Part shown: positions 42,415-50,824 of the stretch, in pieces
Layout: every line of letters starts with the position of its first letter
Numbering within the stretch: the stretch's first letter is position 1
From: an uncultured Eubacteriales bacterium
GTDB taxonomy: Bacteria; Bacillota; Clostridia; Lachnospirales; Lachnospiraceae
DNA length: 64,000 nucleotides
Assembly: GCA_949292785.1 (NCBI GenBank)
Contig: CASFBK010000011.1
Span: 1 to 64,000, forward strand
Direction: 5' to 3'
Notes under the pieces: model-generated
The model's input: only the letters and a program-made list of their open reading frames with translations
Told to the model about the DNA's origin: nothing
The model's database searches: none
Program-made: the position numbers and the translations under genes

Positions 42415-43536
42415 TTAATATAATTTCAACAAAGATTCTATTTTACTTCCCATATTAGTCAACAGTGCGTCTGCTAATACCAGTGCTGCCATGGATTCCA
42501 CCACTACAACAGCTCTCGGCACGATAATGGGGTCATGTCTGCCACGGATAGATACTTCAATTTCTTCACCGGATTTATTTACGGTCTGCTGTGTAGAAGC
42601 AATGGAAGGAGTAGGCTTTATGGCTGCCCGGAAAATAATGGGAGCGCCATTGCTGATTCCGCCTAGGATACCGCCGGCGTGATTTGTGGCAGTAGCAACC
42701 GTTCCATCCTGCGTACAGAAAGCATCGTTATTTTGAAGTCCGGTAGAAGCAGCCACAGCAAAGCCGTCTCCGATTTCAAAGCCTTTGACTGCACCAATCG
42801 AGAAGATAGCTTTTGCAAGATTTGCATCCAGTTTTTCAAAAACAGGTTCTCCCAGTCCTGCCGGAACTCCGGTAATGATACATTCAATGATACCTCCGGC
42901 AGAGTTGTGTTGTGCCATACATTCCTCTAAAAAGTCCTGAGCCTTGTCGGCAGCTTCTGTCTCCGGCATATAAAGAGGATTAGAAAGTATCTGTTGTTTT
43001 AAACTGGTGGTGTCATTGCTTAATAATTCCTCAGCAGTTTTTTCGATAGAGACCGGACCGATTGCGCGGGAATAGGTAAGAAATGAGATGCCAAGCTCCT
43101 CTAAAATCTTAGCAGCAACAGCCCCTGCGGCAACACGTCCAATGGTTTCACGTCCGGAAGAACGACCGCCTCCACGATAGTCACGGAATCCATATTTCAT
43201 ATCAAAGGTGTAGTCTGCATGTCCGGGACGATAGTAGGTGGCAATATCACCATAATCCCGGGAACGCTGGTTTTCATTAAAGACCACAAGACTGATAGGA
43301 GTTCCGGTGGTTTTCCCTTCAAATATACCGGAAAGAATCTGTACAGTATCATCTTCCTTTCGGGGAGTAGAAAATCTGGATTGTCCCGGTTTTCTGCGAT
43401 TTAAAAATTTCTGTATATCGTCTTCACACAGAGAAAGTCCGGCGGGACATCCGTCGATTACAACGCCGATGCCTTTTCCGTGGGATTCTCCCCATGTGGT
43501 AATTTTAAATTGTGTTCCAAATGTTGAACCTGCCAT
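42415..43536 (-). CDS. aroC: Chorismate synthase
   Basis: This 373-residue FMN-dependent enzyme converts 5-enolpyruvylshikimate-3-phosphate to chorismate. GESHGKGIGVVIDGCPAG, the RxPGQSRFSTPRKE part, YRGGGRSSGRETIGRVAAGA and GRHDPIIVPRAVVV are the family signatures. GGAGG precedes the start on the minus strand. It stands alone, away from other aro genes. Confidence 0.96.
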   Translation of the reverse strand: MAGSTFGTQFKITTWGESHGKGIGVVIDGCPAGLSLCEDDIQKFLNRRKPGQSRFSTPRKEDDTVQILSGIFEGKTTGTPISLVVFNENQRSRDYGDIATYYRPGHADYTFDMKYGFRDYRGGGRSSGRETIGRVAAGAVAAKILEELGISFLTYSRAIGPVSIEKTAEELLSNDTTSLKQQILSNPLYMPETEAADKAQDFLEECMAQHNSAGGIIECIITGVPAGLGEPVFEKLDANLAKAIFSIGAVKGFEIGDGFAVAASTGLQNNDAFCTQDGTVATATNHAGGILGGISNGAPIIFRAAIKPTPSIASTQQTVNKSGEEIEVSIRGRHDPIIVPRAVVVVESMAALVLADALLTNMGSKIESLLKLY

Positions 43537-43616
43537 AGCAACCTCCTATTTTGATTCATAAAAATACATACTTATTTTATTATAATAAACCTTGTGAAAA
43601 AAGAAAAGTATTTTTA

Positions 43617-43645
43617 TTGAGAAACCGGGTAATTTTTGGTATAAT
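43617..43645 (+). promoter_or_regulatory. Promoter of the tgt transcript
   Basis: TTGAGA (43617-43622) and TATAAT (43640-43645) are 17 bp apart. The start near 43652 gives a ~300-nt leader before tgt, with hairpins and repeats. Confidence 0.7.
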
Positions 43646-43677
43646 GTCCGGGTAAGCAATGAGCAGTGCCGAAAATA

Positions 43678-43932
43678 AAAAAATCAGATGTGTCATGCTT
43701 GCATGTAAGCAGCTGATTTCTTTTCATTTTCGATAGGGCGACTGCCCGCGAGTGCGATGCAGCGAAGCGGAATCGCACGTGCACTGCGGGGTAGTGGGCA
43801 AATCAGACTGTGACATTCATGATAGGGCGAAAGCCCGCGAGCGCGATGCAGCGAAGCGGAATCGCGCGCACTGCGTTGTAGTGGAAACGATTTCCCACTA
43901 CAATGCATCAAAGCAAAATCGTGCGCACTGCG
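43678..43932 (+). repeat. Leader of tgt with tandem dyad repeats (period 89)
   Basis: This stretch has no gene. A hairpin AAATCAG...CTGATTT followed by TTTTCATTTT lies at 43681-43724. Then two copies of a GC-rich unit start at 43732 and 43821 (GATAGGGCGA..GCCCGCGAG and GCGATGCAGCGAAGCGGAAT shared), and a degenerate third partial copy (ATGCATCAAAGCAAAATCGT) lies at 43903-43932. Each unit contains a GGGC...GCCC and a GCGAT...ATCGC dyad. The third copy ends 20 bp before the start codon. Confidence 0.8.
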
Positions 43933-43952
43933 TAAGTAGAAAGGACCTTAAC

Positions 43953-45083
43953 ATGTACAAATTACTAAAACAAGAAGGCAGAGCCAAACGCGGAGAATTT
44001 CATACCGTGCATGGAGTCATCCAGACACCGGTATTTATGAACGTAGGAACCGTAGCTGCCATAAAAGGAGCCGTATCCACACAGGATTTACAGCAGATAA
44101 AGACCCAGGTAGAATTGTCCAACACCTACCACCTCCATGTCAGACCGGGAGACGAAAAGATTAAGGCAATGGGAGGACTTCATAAGTTCATGGTATGGGA
44201 CAAGCCGATTTTGACAGATTCCGGCGGATTTCAGGTGTTTTCTCTGGCTGGTCTTCGGAAAATCAAAGAAGAAGGCGTATATTTTAACTCTCACATTGAT
44301 GGGCGCAAGATATTTATGGGACCGGAAGAAAGCATGCAGATTCAGTCCAATCTTGCATCTACCATAGCGATGGCATTTGATGAATGTCCGTCTAGTGTGG
44401 CGGAACGTTCCTATGTGGAGGCTTCGGTAGCACGGACTACACGCTGGCTGGAACGATGTAAAAAGGAAATGGCGAGATTAAATAGTCTGGAAGACACTAT
44501 CAATAAAAAGCAGATGTTGTTTGGTATCAATCAGGGTGCAATTTTTGATGATATCCGCATTGACCATGCAAAACGCATTTCCGAGCTGGACTTGGATGGA
44601 TATGCCATAGGAGGATTGGCAGTAGGAGAATCTCATGAGGAAATGTATCATATTTTAGATGTGACCGTACCTCATCTGCCGGTCAATAAGCCTACCTATC
44701 TTATGGGAGTAGGGACACCGGCAAATATTTTAGAGGGCGTAGAGCGTGGAGTCGATTTCTTTGACTGTGTATATCCCAGCAGAAACGGGCGTCATGGACA
44801 CGTCTATACCAACGAGGGAAAACGAAACCTGTTTAACCAGAAGTATGAGCTGGATATGAGACCTATCGAAGAAGGCTGTCAGTGTCCGGCATGTCAGCAC
44901 TATAGCCGGGCATATATCCGTCATCTGTTAAAGGCAAAGGAGATGCTTGGAATGCGTCTGTGCGTGCTTCATAACCTGTATTTTTATAATACCATGATGG
45001 AAGAAATACGGGATGCATTGGATGAAGGAAGATTCCATGCCTATAAAAAAGAAAAGCTGGAACGTATGGGACAGGGGCAATAG
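43953..45083 (+). CDS. tgt: tRNA-guanine transglycosylase
   Basis: The start at 43953 follows AAGGA at 43941-43945; the open frame upstream is repeat sequence. The 376-residue enzyme exchanges guanine-34 for the queuine precursor preQ1. DSGGFQVFSLAGL carries a catalytic Asp, DCVYPSRNGRHG the nucleophile Asp, and GCQCPACQHYSR with a later His forms the zinc site. No queCDEF genes are nearby. It is upstream of yajC, a common arrangement. Confidence 0.95.
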   Translation: MYKLLKQEGRAKRGEFHTVHGVIQTPVFMNVGTVAAIKGAVSTQDLQQIKTQVELSNTYHLHVRPGDEKIKAMGGLHKFMVWDKPILTDSGGFQVFSLAGLRKIKEEGVYFNSHIDGRKIFMGPEESMQIQSNLASTIAMAFDECPSSVAERSYVEASVARTTRWLERCKKEMARLNSLEDTINKKQMLFGINQGAIFDDIRIDHAKRISELDLDGYAIGGLAVGESHEEMYHILDVTVPHLPVNKPTYLMGVGTPANILEGVERGVDFFDCVYPSRNGRHGHVYTNEGKRNLFNQKYELDMRPIEEGCQCPACQHYSRAYIRHLLKAKEMLGMRLCVLHNLYFYNTMMEEIRDALDEGRFHAYKKEKLERMGQGQ

Positions 45084-45138
45084 TTACTGTGAACAGTAAT
45101 CTTAAATATAAAATATGTATAAAATATTAGAAAATGAC

Positions 45139-45167
45139 TTGCCCTTAGATTATATTTTGTGTAAAAT
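45139..45167 (+). promoter_or_regulatory. Promoter of yajC
   Basis: TTGCCC (45139-45144) and TAAAAT (45162-45167) are 17 bp apart, 58 bp before the ATG. Confidence 0.5.
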
Positions 45168-45224
45168 AATATAAGCATATTTGTAAGAAAATTACAGATA
45201 ATGATAGATTCAGGAGGAAGAAAA

Positions 45225-45536
45225 ATGTCTATTTTAGCAACTGAAGGTAGTGGATTAGGTATTGGAATGTCCGTTTTGTGGATTGTAATTATGTTCGTAG
45301 CGCTGTATTTTATGATGATTCGTCCACAGCAGAAAGAGAACAAAAAGAAGAATGCCATGCTGGCAGATTTAGCAGTAGGTGACACCGTATTGACTACCAG
45401 CGGATTTTACGGAATGGTAATTGATATCAACGAAGAGACGATTATCGTAGAATTTGGTAACAATAAGAATTGTCGTATTCCAATGCAGAAAGCAGCAATT
45501 TCTATGGTAGAAAAGCCGGAAGATGCAACTGAATAA
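45225..45536 (+). CDS. yajC: Preprotein translocase subunit YajC
   Basis: The ATG at 45225 follows AGGAGG at 45212-45217. The 103-residue protein has one membrane helix (GMSVLWIVIMFVALYFMMIR) and then the family motif RPQQKENKKKNAMLADLAVG, followed by VLTTSGFYGMVIDI. YajC joins the SecDF complex that assists protein export. secD and secF do not follow here; a terminator closes the gene. Confidence 0.95.
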   Translation: MSILATEGSGLGIGMSVLWIVIMFVALYFMMIRPQQKENKKKNAMLADLAVGDTVLTTSGFYGMVIDINEETIIVEFGNNKNCRIPMQKAAISMVEKPEDATE

Positions 45537-45572
45537 GAAGCCAGCTTGGCTTATGCTTTCCGTGTAATTGAG

Positions 45573-45599
45573 GGAGTCCGCATGTGCGGGCTCTTTTTA
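45573..45599 (+). terminator. Terminator after yajC
   Basis: GAGTCCGC pairs with GCGGGCTC around ATGT, then TTTTT. Confidence 0.85.
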
Positions 45600-45619
45600 T
45601 ATGATAGAAAATAGTACTT

Positions 45620-45648
45620 TTGACACAGCTTAATCCTTGCAATAGATA
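45620..45648 (+). promoter_or_regulatory. Promoter of the diguanylate cyclase gene
   Basis: TTGACA (45620-45625) and TAGATA (45643-45648) are 17 bp apart. Confidence 0.55.
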
Positions 45649-45700
45649 AGAAAAAATGATAGGATAAAAGTATCAGATAGATGAGAGGGCAGGTGGGGTC

Positions 45701-46966
45701 ATGAAGAAGAAAAGTATACGCTTTTCCTTGAATCAACTAGTGATATTACCGTTGATATGCCTGGGAGTTATTATGCTGGCAGTATCAATACCGGTGGTAT
45801 ATAGTGCAATAATGGCAGAAACCGAAGAGGGATTGATGAACCTTTCTTATGCGTTGCTGGAAAAATGCAATGTAATGGGAGAGGGAGATTATAGTGTAGA
45901 AAATGACATGTTGTATAAGGGAGGAACGCCCTTTGGGGAAGATAGTTATGTCGTTGATAGTGTAAAAGAGGTTTCCGGAATTGATGCAACGATTTTCTGG
46001 GGAGACACCAGAATGTTGACTACTATACGGATGAAAGACGGAGAACGGGCAGTCGGTACGAAAGCTTCGGAAAAAGTTGTGGATAGGGTATTAAAGGGAG
46101 AAAAAAATTATTTTTCTTCTCATGTGAAGGTGGATAATACATATTACTATGGATATTATATTCCATTGAAAAACAGTGATGATACCACTGTTGGGATGGT
46201 ATTTGTAGGAAAGAACAGAGAACGGGTAATGGATACCATTTTTCATGTTATTTTACGTGTGTTCCTTGGAGTAGTGGTGGTTATGGCAGCAGCCTTGGGA
46301 ATATCTCTTCGTTATGCGGGAGGAATGGTAGAGTCGTTAAGGGGAACCAGAGCTTTTCTGGAAAATGTGGCACAGGGAAATCTGGAATGTGAAATAGATG
46401 ACAAAATTTTAGAAAGACAAGATGAAATTGGGGAAATGGGGCGCTTTGCCCGGATATTGCAGAAGTCTATTCTAAGTCTGGTTGGGACAGACCCCCTGAC
46501 TGGGTTATATAATCGCCGCAGCTGTAATGAAATGTTAGAAAAAGCCGTAGGTGAGTATCATAGAGAGGGGAAAGAATTTTCTGTTGTAATCGGCGACATT
46601 GACGGTTTTAAGTGGTTCAATGATACCTATGGACATTTAGCCGGAGATTTGGTGTTGAAGAAGCTTTCTGAAGTGATGCAGGGGTATATGCAGGGAAAGG
46701 GAAGCGTTTGTCGATGGGGAGGAGAAGAGTTTTTGATTATTTATAGGGGTGAGAATCCATTAGAGGAAATGGAGAAATTATTAGAAAAAATACGCAACTG
46801 CCAAATCTCTTATAAAGAGCAGATTATGCAGGTGACTATGACCTGGGGAATAAGCAGATATAGGCGGGATGATACCATTGAGAGCTTGCTAAAGCGGGCA
46901 GATGAGCGATTATATTATGGCAAAGCCAATGGAAAGAATCAGGTAGTAGCATCGGAATGCTTGTAG
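45701..46966 (+). CDS. Membrane diguanylate cyclase with Cache-type sensor
   Basis: This 421-residue protein has an N-terminal membrane helix (LVILPLICLGVIMLAVSIPV), an outside single-Cache-like sensor (residues ~40-175, with YYYGYYIPLKNSDDTTVGMV), a second helix (~183-205), a HAMP-like linker, and a GGDEF domain: TDPLTGLYNRRSC, DIDGFKWFNDTYGH and the active-site loop RWGGEEF. It should make cyclic di-GMP in response to an external ligand. The RxxD inhibitory site usually a few residues before GGEEF is not seen, so feedback inhibition may be absent. Confidence 0.92.
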   Translation: MKKKSIRFSLNQLVILPLICLGVIMLAVSIPVVYSAIMAETEEGLMNLSYALLEKCNVMGEGDYSVENDMLYKGGTPFGEDSYVVDSVKEVSGIDATIFWGDTRMLTTIRMKDGERAVGTKASEKVVDRVLKGEKNYFSSHVKVDNTYYYGYYIPLKNSDDTTVGMVFVGKNRERVMDTIFHVILRVFLGVVVVMAAALGISLRYAGGMVESLRGTRAFLENVAQGNLECEIDDKILERQDEIGEMGRFARILQKSILSLVGTDPLTGLYNRRSCNEMLEKAVGEYHREGKEFSVVIGDIDGFKWFNDTYGHLAGDLVLKKLSEVMQGYMQGKGSVCRWGGEEFLIIYRGENPLEEMEKLLEKIRNCQISYKEQIMQVTMTWGISRYRRDDTIESLLKRADERLYYGKANGKNQVVASECL

Positions 46967-46976
46967 GCGTATGTAT

Positions 46977-47027
46977 AAAGTCCCTGTGAAGGGAAAGCAG
47001 AGCTGTTTTCCCCTTACAGGGATTTTT
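46977..47027. terminator. Terminator after the diguanylate cyclase gene
   Basis: TCCCTGT.AAGGG pairs with CCCTT.CAGGGA, then TTTTT; an A-run on the other side lets it also serve the small minus-strand gene. Confidence 0.85.
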
Positions 47028-47038
47028 ATGGAAAAATG

Positions 47039-47278
47039 CTATGGAGTTTGTTTCTTTTTAGCTACCAGCATATCAATTTCTACATCATTTGGCTGGGTAA
47101 GGGAGCTGTGCGGAAGAAAGTCATAGACTTCCAGATAGGAATCCAGTTCCGAACTGGTCTGGGGAGGCGTCGGAACAGCTCCGGTGCAGTCGGTGGCAGA
47201 AGATGCCTTTGTATAGTCATAGTCCTGAGACAAGTCCGGTACAGGATGCTTGGAAGGAACCGTGTTTTTTTCATTCAT
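47039..47278 (-). CDS. Small Pro/Ser/Asp-rich hypothetical protein
   Basis: The 79-residue frame (MNEKNTVPSKHPVPDLSQDY) has a fair ribosome binding site, AGAGGTTATAATATG on the minus strand, and ends just before a terminator. It has no membrane segment and looks disordered (VPTPPQTSSELDSYLEVYDF). I do not recognise it. The signals around it make a real gene more likely than a chance frame. Confidence 0.5.
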   Translation of the reverse strand: MNEKNTVPSKHPVPDLSQDYDYTKASSATDCTGAVPTPPQTSSELDSYLEVYDFLPHSSLTQPNDVEIDMLVAKKKQTP

Positions 47279-47342
47279 ATTATAACCTCTTTTCTATTGT
47301 TGTGACCGATTTGTGTTACCTGGTAATAGTATGGATGAAAGT

Positions 47343-47371
47343 TTGACTTTTATGCGATGAATCGTTATAAT
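47343..47371 (+). promoter_or_regulatory. Promoter of the methionine synthase operon
   Basis: TTGACT (47343-47348) and TATAAT (47366-47371) are 17 bp apart, a near-consensus sigma-A promoter ~60 bp before the ATG at 47441. No B12 or SAM riboswitch core is visible between them. Confidence 0.75.
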
Positions 47372-47440
47372 TGTTTGCAACTACTTGTATGCGCAGCAGA
47401 CAGGTAATTTGGAAAAATGTAAAAAAAGCAGGACAGAAGA

Positions 47441-48085
47441 ATGAAAGTAGATAGGAAAGAAACGTTGCGGTATCTGGGCTATCGGGGACAGGAACCGGAT
47501 ACGCAGACGGAAAAATTAATAGAAGAAGTAACCGAAGAGTTGGAACGGGGCAGCCTTCCCAAAAGCGTTTATCGGGAATATGATTGCAATGTGGTGGGAG
47601 ATAAGGTGAAGATAGGACCGCTTACGGTAGTTAGCCATCATCTTTCTAAAAATTTGCAGGGATGTGAAAAAGCCGTGATTCTCGCAGCAACTATCGGAAG
47701 ATGTGCAGATTTGATGATAAAAAAATATTCTGTTACGAATATGGCAAAGGCAACGGTAGTTCAGGCAGCAGGAGCATCGGCAATCGAGGTTTATGTGGAT
47801 GAGGTGGAAGAAGAGGTGCGAAAGAGCGCCAGAGAGCGAGGCTTGTATCTGCGGCCAAGATTTAGTCCGGGATATGGAGATTTTTCACTGGATTATCAAA
47901 AGGAAGTGTTTTCCATATTAGAATGTGGGAAGCGGATTGGAGTTACCTTAACAGAAGGAAACCTTATGATGCCTACTAAGTCGGTCACTGCAATTATCGG
48001 ACTGACTACACTGATGCATCAGTCCTGTCATCAGAAGACATGCAGCAGTTGTGAAAAGACAGACTGTGAATTTCGAGTAGAATAA
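47441..48085 (+). CDS. Separate methionine synthase activation-domain protein
   Basis: This 214-residue protein matches the family annotated as 'vitamin B12-dependent methionine synthase activation domain'. RPRFSPGYGDFSLDYQKEVF and GVTLTEGNLMMPTKSVTAI carry the RPxxGYP-like adenosylmethionine-binding region of MetH. It ends with a Cys-rich tail (TCSSCEKTDCEF). The MetH encoded 35 bp downstream lacks this domain, so the two proteins together make up a full enzyme: this part reactivates cob(II)alamin with SAM and an electron donor. Confidence 0.9.
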   Translation: MKVDRKETLRYLGYRGQEPDTQTEKLIEEVTEELERGSLPKSVYREYDCNVVGDKVKIGPLTVVSHHLSKNLQGCEKAVILAATIGRCADLMIKKYSVTNMAKATVVQAAGASAIEVYVDEVEEEVRKSARERGLYLRPRFSPGYGDFSLDYQKEVFSILECGKRIGVTLTEGNLMMPTKSVTAIIGLTTLMHQSCHQKTCSSCEKTDCEFRVE

Positions 48086-48120
48086 AAGAAAATGAAAAAA
48101 AGACAGAATAGAGGAAAAGT

Positions 48121-50505
48121 ATGAGATTCAAAGAACGTTTAGGAAAAGAATTATTATTTTTTGATGGAGCGATGGGAACCATGCTTCAGGAGCGGGGGCT
48201 TCAGACAGGAGAGATTCCGGAATTATGGAATATGACTCATGAAGAGGTAATCCTGGATGTGCATAAGCAGTATTTAGAGGCAGGCTGTGATATCGTAAAG
48301 GCAAATACCTTTGGTATTAATCCCTTTAAAATGGAGTCTACCGGATATACCTGTGAAGAACTGACCAAAAAGGGAATCGAGCTGGTAAAAAGAGCCATTC
48401 AGGAGACTGGAAAAGAGGCATATACCGCATTAGATATCGGCTCATTGGGAAAGCTCTTAGAGCCATTGGGAGAACTGACCTTTGATGAGGCATACGAGGC
48501 ATTCAAGCCGGTCTGTATCGCCGGAGAGCAGGCAGGGGCAGATTTGGTTTTGATTGAAACTATGAATGATACTTACGAAATAAAGGCAGCAGTGCTGGCA
48601 GCCAAAGAGAACACCAGCCTTCCTATTGTAGTTACCATGGTGTTTGATGAGGGCGGAAAGCTTCTTACCGGAGCGGATATGGAAGCGGCAGTTGCCATGT
48701 TAGAGGGTCTGCGTGTCGATGCCATAGGGCTGAACTGCGGATTCGGACCGGATGTCATGAAGGAATTCTTACCTAAGTTAAGAGAGGTATGTTCTCTTCC
48801 TATCGTGGTAAATCCCAATGCGGGACTTCCGGTAGTGGTGGATGGGAAGACCTGTTTCCATGTCGGACCTGAGGAATTTGCGGGAATTATGGCAGAAATC
48901 GCAGAGGAAGGAATCTCCGTTCTGGGAGGCTGCTGCGGAACCACACCAGCGCATATTAAGGCGCTGGTAGAAAGCTGTAAGGGGAAAACACCCCTTGCAA
49001 TTACCGAAAAAGGACGTTCTGTCGTTTCTTCCTATACCCATGCGGTGGTATTAGACAATCGTCCTAAGATTATTGGAGAACGTATTAATCCTACCGGAAA
49101 ATCCCGGTTAAAACAGGCGTTGCGGGAAAATGATTTAGAATATATTTATAAAGAGGCACTGGCACAGCAGGATATGGGAGCCCATATTCTGGATGTGAAT
49201 GTAGGTCTGCCGGAAATCGACGAGGTTTCTATGATGAAGTCAGTTTTGACAGGCTTACAGGGAATTACCGACCTGCCCTTACAGATAGATACCTCGGATA
49301 TGGAGGCAATGGAACAGGGCATGCGCCTTTATAATGGAAAGCCTCTTATTAACTCTGTGAATGGAAAAAAAGAATCCATGGACGCTGTTTTCCCGCTGGT
49401 AGCAAAATATGGTGGAATGGTAGTATGTCTTACGCTGGATGAAAATGGAATTCCGGAAACTGCTGAGGGAAGAATCGAGATTGCAGAGCGCATAATTGCC
49501 GAGGCGGCACGTTACGGTATTCACAAAAAGGATTTATTGATGGATACCTTGTGTATGACGATTAGTACTGGACAGGAGAATGCAAAGATTACACTGGATG
49601 CACTAGACTATGTCCGTAATACCCTTGGAGTTCATACTACCCTCGGTGTGTCCAATGTTTCCTTTGGTCTGCCCCAGCGAGAACTGGTAAATACGGCATT
49701 TTATACCATTGCGCTGTCCAGGGGATTAAGCGCCGGAATCATTAATCCAAACAGTGAGAAAATGATGGCGGCATATCATTCCTACTGCGCACTGAATGGC
49801 AGTGATACCCAGTGTACGGATTATATTAATCTCTATTCCCAACAGGCAGAAGCACCGAAAAAGACAGCCGATAAAAAAGAAGTGACATTATATGATGCGG
49901 TAGTGCGGGGACTGATTGACAGTGCTTATCAGGCAGCAAAAAAGGAATTAGAGACCAGAGAACCCTTAGCGGTCATAGATGAAGATTTGATACCGGCTTT
50001 AGATAAGGTGGGACAGGGATTTGAGAAAAAGACGGTATTCTTACCACAGTTGTTAATGAGTGCAGATGCGGCAAAGGCAGGCTTTGATGCTATTAAAGAA
50101 TTCTTAAAAGCAAAGGGAGATGCGTCTGCTTCTAAAGGAACCATTATCGTTGCCACCGTAAAAGGAGACATTCACGATATTGGAAAAAATATCGTAAAGG
50201 TATTATTAGAGAATTATGGATTTAACGTCATTGACCTTGGAAAAGATGTTCCGCCGGAAACCGTGGTGGAAACGGCAAAGGAAAACGACGTGAAGCTGGT
50301 AGGGTTAAGTGCCTTAATGACCACTACCGTGGTAAACATGGAAACCACCATTAAAATGTTGAAAGAAGAACTGCCGGAGTGCAAGGTCATGGTGGGCGGA
50401 GCAGTTCTGACCCAGACCTATGCGGATATGATTGGAGCAGACTTTTATTCCAAGGATGCTATGGGCTCTGTGCGGTATGCCAATGAATTATTTGAGAACC
50501 TGTAA
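48121..50505 (+). CDS. metH: Cobalamin-dependent methionine synthase lacking the activation domain
   Basis: This 794-residue protein has the homocysteine-binding barrel (residues ~1-290; FFDGAMGTMLQERG, zinc ligands in GLNCGFGPD and GGCCGTTPAH), the pterin-binding barrel (~310-570; ERINPTGKSRLKQAL, DVNVGLPEIDE) and the cap plus B12-binding domains (~590-794; KGDIHDIGKNIV with the cobalt-ligating His, LLMSADAAKAGF). The E. coli enzyme is ~1227 residues; the missing ~330 residues are the activation domain, supplied by the gene upstream. It transfers the methyl group of methyl-tetrahydrofolate to homocysteine. metF lies about 7 kb downstream. Confidence 0.95.
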   Translation: MRFKERLGKELLFFDGAMGTMLQERGLQTGEIPELWNMTHEEVILDVHKQYLEAGCDIVKANTFGINPFKMESTGYTCEELTKKGIELVKRAIQETGKEAYTALDIGSLGKLLEPLGELTFDEAYEAFKPVCIAGEQAGADLVLIETMNDTYEIKAAVLAAKENTSLPIVVTMVFDEGGKLLTGADMEAAVAMLEGLRVDAIGLNCGFGPDVMKEFLPKLREVCSLPIVVNPNAGLPVVVDGKTCFHVGPEEFAGIMAEIAEEGISVLGGCCGTTPAHIKALVESCKGKTPLAITEKGRSVVSSYTHAVVLDNRPKIIGERINPTGKSRLKQALRENDLEYIYKEALAQQDMGAHILDVNVGLPEIDEVSMMKSVLTGLQGITDLPLQIDTSDMEAMEQGMRLYNGKPLINSVNGKKESMDAVFPLVAKYGGMVVCLTLDENGIPETAEGRIEIAERIIAEAARYGIHKKDLLMDTLCMTISTGQENAKITLDALDYVRNTLGVHTTLGVSNVSFGLPQRELVNTAFYTIALSRGLSAGIINPNSEKMMAAYHSYCALNGSDTQCTDYINLYSQQAEAPKKTADKKEVTLYDAVVRGLIDSAYQAAKKELETREPLAVIDEDLIPALDKVGQGFEKKTVFLPQLLMSADAAKAGFDAIKEFLKAKGDASASKGTIIVATVKGDIHDIGKNIVKVLLENYGFNVIDLGKDVPPETVVETAKENDVKLVGLSALMTTTVVNMETTIKMLKEELPECKVMVGGAVLTQTYADMIGADFYSKDAMGSVRYANELFENL

Positions 50506-50542
50506 TCCATAGATATCAGATAAATCTTTGCGGTATCTTAAC

Positions 50543-50572
50543 TTGTAATTGGGTTATCCGGTCAGATATAAT
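50543..50572 (+). promoter_or_regulatory. Promoter of the manganese-riboswitch transcript
   Basis: TTGTAA (50543-50548) and TATAAT (50567-50572) are 18 bp apart. Transcription would start at about 50579, right at the first base of the riboswitch. Confidence 0.65.
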
Positions 50573-50580
50573 AACAATAG

Positions 50581-50684
50581 AAAAAGGGAGTAGCTGGAGC
50601 CTCATGGCTTGTGTTTTATCGTCAGTACGATTTTTGCAGCAACAGTAAGAATCCGGTAAACAACGTAAGCAGCGAGACTTTTTC
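50581..50684 (+). ncRNA. yybP-ykoY family (Mn2+) riboswitch aptamer
   Basis: The element begins AAAAAGGGAGTAGC and ends AGCGAGACTTTTT, the two conserved strands of the yybP-ykoY P1/L1 region. Between them lie a GAGCC...GGCTT helix, an ATCGTCAGTACGAT hairpin, and ATCCGGTAAACAACG as the probable L3-side strand. The family senses Mn2+ through the docking of L1 and L3 and often controls cation exporters. It lies 140 bp before a P-type ATPase gene, as expected. Confidence 0.8.
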
Positions 50685-50724
50685 GTGACACGAATATGTT
50701 ACGAGAAAGCCTCGTTGCTTTTTT
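50668..50724 (+). terminator. Riboswitch expression-platform terminator
   Basis: AGCAGCGAG.CTTT.TCGT pairs with ACGA.AAAG.CTCG.TGCT and runs into TTTTTT. Its 5' arm uses the AGCGAGACTTTTT strand needed for the aptamer P1 helix, so aptamer folding and termination exclude each other. Mn2+ binding would therefore switch the ATPase gene on. Confidence 0.85.
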
Positions 50725-50824
50725 CGTACATAATTTGTAATTATGCAGAAGGGTAGAATGGAAGCAAAACGGAATCGAGCCAGCCTTCTGATATAGTTAC
50801 TATGACTTATAAGGAGGAAACAGT

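Noticed and set aside
43752-43952. N-terminal extension of tgt through the repeats
   Set aside because: The extension translates repeat DNA, and Tgt proteins start at the MYKLLKQEG-type sequence preceded by AAGGA.
47279-47440. B12 or SAM riboswitch before the methionine synthase operon
   Set aside because: The leader from the promoter to the ATG is only about 60 nt and lacks the conserved cores.
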